This document shows, one piece after another, positions 5,462 to 5,774 of a stretch of DNA of 5,774 nucleotides; within the stretch, counting starts at the first letter, position 1; each line of letters starts with the position of its first letter. The stretch lies in assembly GCA_027298165.1 (NCBI GenBank), contig JAPUGN010000120.1:1-5774 (forward strand). Reading direction: 5' to 3'. The notes under the pieces were generated by a model that was given only the letters and a program-made list of their open reading frames with translations, had not been told where the DNA came from and did not search any database. Position numbers and translations under genes: made by a program. The DNA is from Nitrospinota bacterium (GTDB taxonomy: Bacteria; Nitrospinota; Nitrospinia; Nitrospinales; Nitrospinaceae).

Positions 5462-5774
5462 TTAAAGACCCAGCGCGGTTTTGACCAGGGGCAGGGTGAC
5501 TTTGTGTTTTTGTCGGAGCGATTCTTCGTTGATGCCGGTCACCGCGTGTTTGACCGACTGAAAATCCCGTGGGATGCGGCTCAGCAAATACGCGATGATT
5601 TTATCCGGAATGTCCAGGGAGACGTCTTTCGCAAGTTTATGGATCAACTGCGCGGTGGCTTCGTCGTCCATCGGCAGGATTTCCGCCGTCATGCCCCATT
5701 TGAATCGTGAGGTCAGGAAACGTTCCGTCGCTTCCAGCCGGTCCGCCGGGGTGCGCCCGGCGAACACCATTTTT
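5462..5774 (-). CDS. hda: Hda-like DnaA-family AAA+ protein, C-terminal part
   Basis: The frame is open to the right edge, so the start and the Walker motifs lie outside; about 103 residues are visible (the first visible Met, at 5770-5768, is internal). The visible part reads L-T-S-R-F-K-W-G-M (the DnaA/Hda pattern S-R-F-x-W-G-L), then the hydrophobic-P-M-D-D-E segment, IPDKIIAYLLSRIPRDFQSV (with the Arg of the sensor-2 region in R-I-P-R-D), and ends with VTLPLVKTALGL. This matches the last third of Hda, which also ends with a T-[IL]-P-x-V-K-x-x-L tail. The protein stops there and lacks the DNA-binding domain IV of DnaA, so a DnaA gene is unlikely. In Escherichia coli Hda stimulates ATP hydrolysis by DnaA on the sliding clamp and so limits re-initiation. 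Whether this protein has the N-terminal clamp-binding motif cannot be seen. It lies directly upstream of oleC, probably in one transcript. Confidence 0.75.
   Translation of the reverse strand, partial: KMVFAGRTPADRLEATERFLTSRFKWGMTAEILPMDDEATAQLIHKLAKDVSLDIPDKIIAYLLSRIPRDFQSVKHAVTGINEESLRQKHKVTLPLVKTALGL

Noticed and set aside
4463..5710. Long plus-strand open frame of 415 codons opposite oleC and the Hda-like gene
   Set aside because: It is rich in Arg, Gly, His and Gln with no recognisable domain, spans two well-supported minus-strand genes, and looks like a GC-driven antisense frame.

Overview
The window looks like chromosomal DNA from a Gram-negative bacterium of moderately high GC content. 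A lipoprotein signal peptide, a periplasmic TRAP-type binding protein with a Sec signal, a DUF1844 protein, a YkgJ-type cysteine-cluster protein, an OleC-type ligase and an Hda-like protein together suggest a deltaproteobacterial or Nitrospinota-like lineage. That placement is inference from gene families only. I see no phage genes, insertion sequences, CRISPR arrays, tRNA or rRNA.

Layout, left to right. Bases 2-172 (+) encode the last 56 residues of a hydantoinase B / 5-oxoprolinase family protein, followed by a candidate intrinsic terminator that overlaps the 3' end of the next, convergent gene. Two minus-strand genes follow: a DUF1844 protein (1120-1548) and, downstream of it, a YkgJ-type cysteine-cluster protein (275-1003). 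They are probably co-transcribed from a near-consensus sigma-70-type promoter at 1595-1623. Divergently, on the plus strand, lies a two-gene unit: a TatT-type TRAP-associated TPR lipoprotein (1681-2544) overlapping by 14 bases a DctP-family TRAP substrate-binding protein (2531-3625). A 189-base convergent intergenic region (3626-3814) holds GC-rich hairpins and inverted and direct repeats. The right part is on the minus strand: the C-terminal part of an Hda-like protein (5462-5774, running off the edge) and, 12 bases downstream, an OleC-type beta-lactone synthetase (3815-5449).

How the genes may work together. TatT and its binding protein form the extracytoplasmic half of a TRAP transporter of the kind first described in Treponema pallidum, but no DctQ/DctM permease gene is adjacent on either side. 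OleC normally acts with OleA, OleB and OleD in making long-chain alkenes from fatty acyl-CoA, and none of these partners is adjacent in this window. The most notable points are therefore two genes or gene pairs cut off from their usual partners, a Trp in place of the usual ligand-binding Arg of the TRAP binding protein, and a repeated hairpin element at the end of oleC. I found no clear evidence of a wholly new system.
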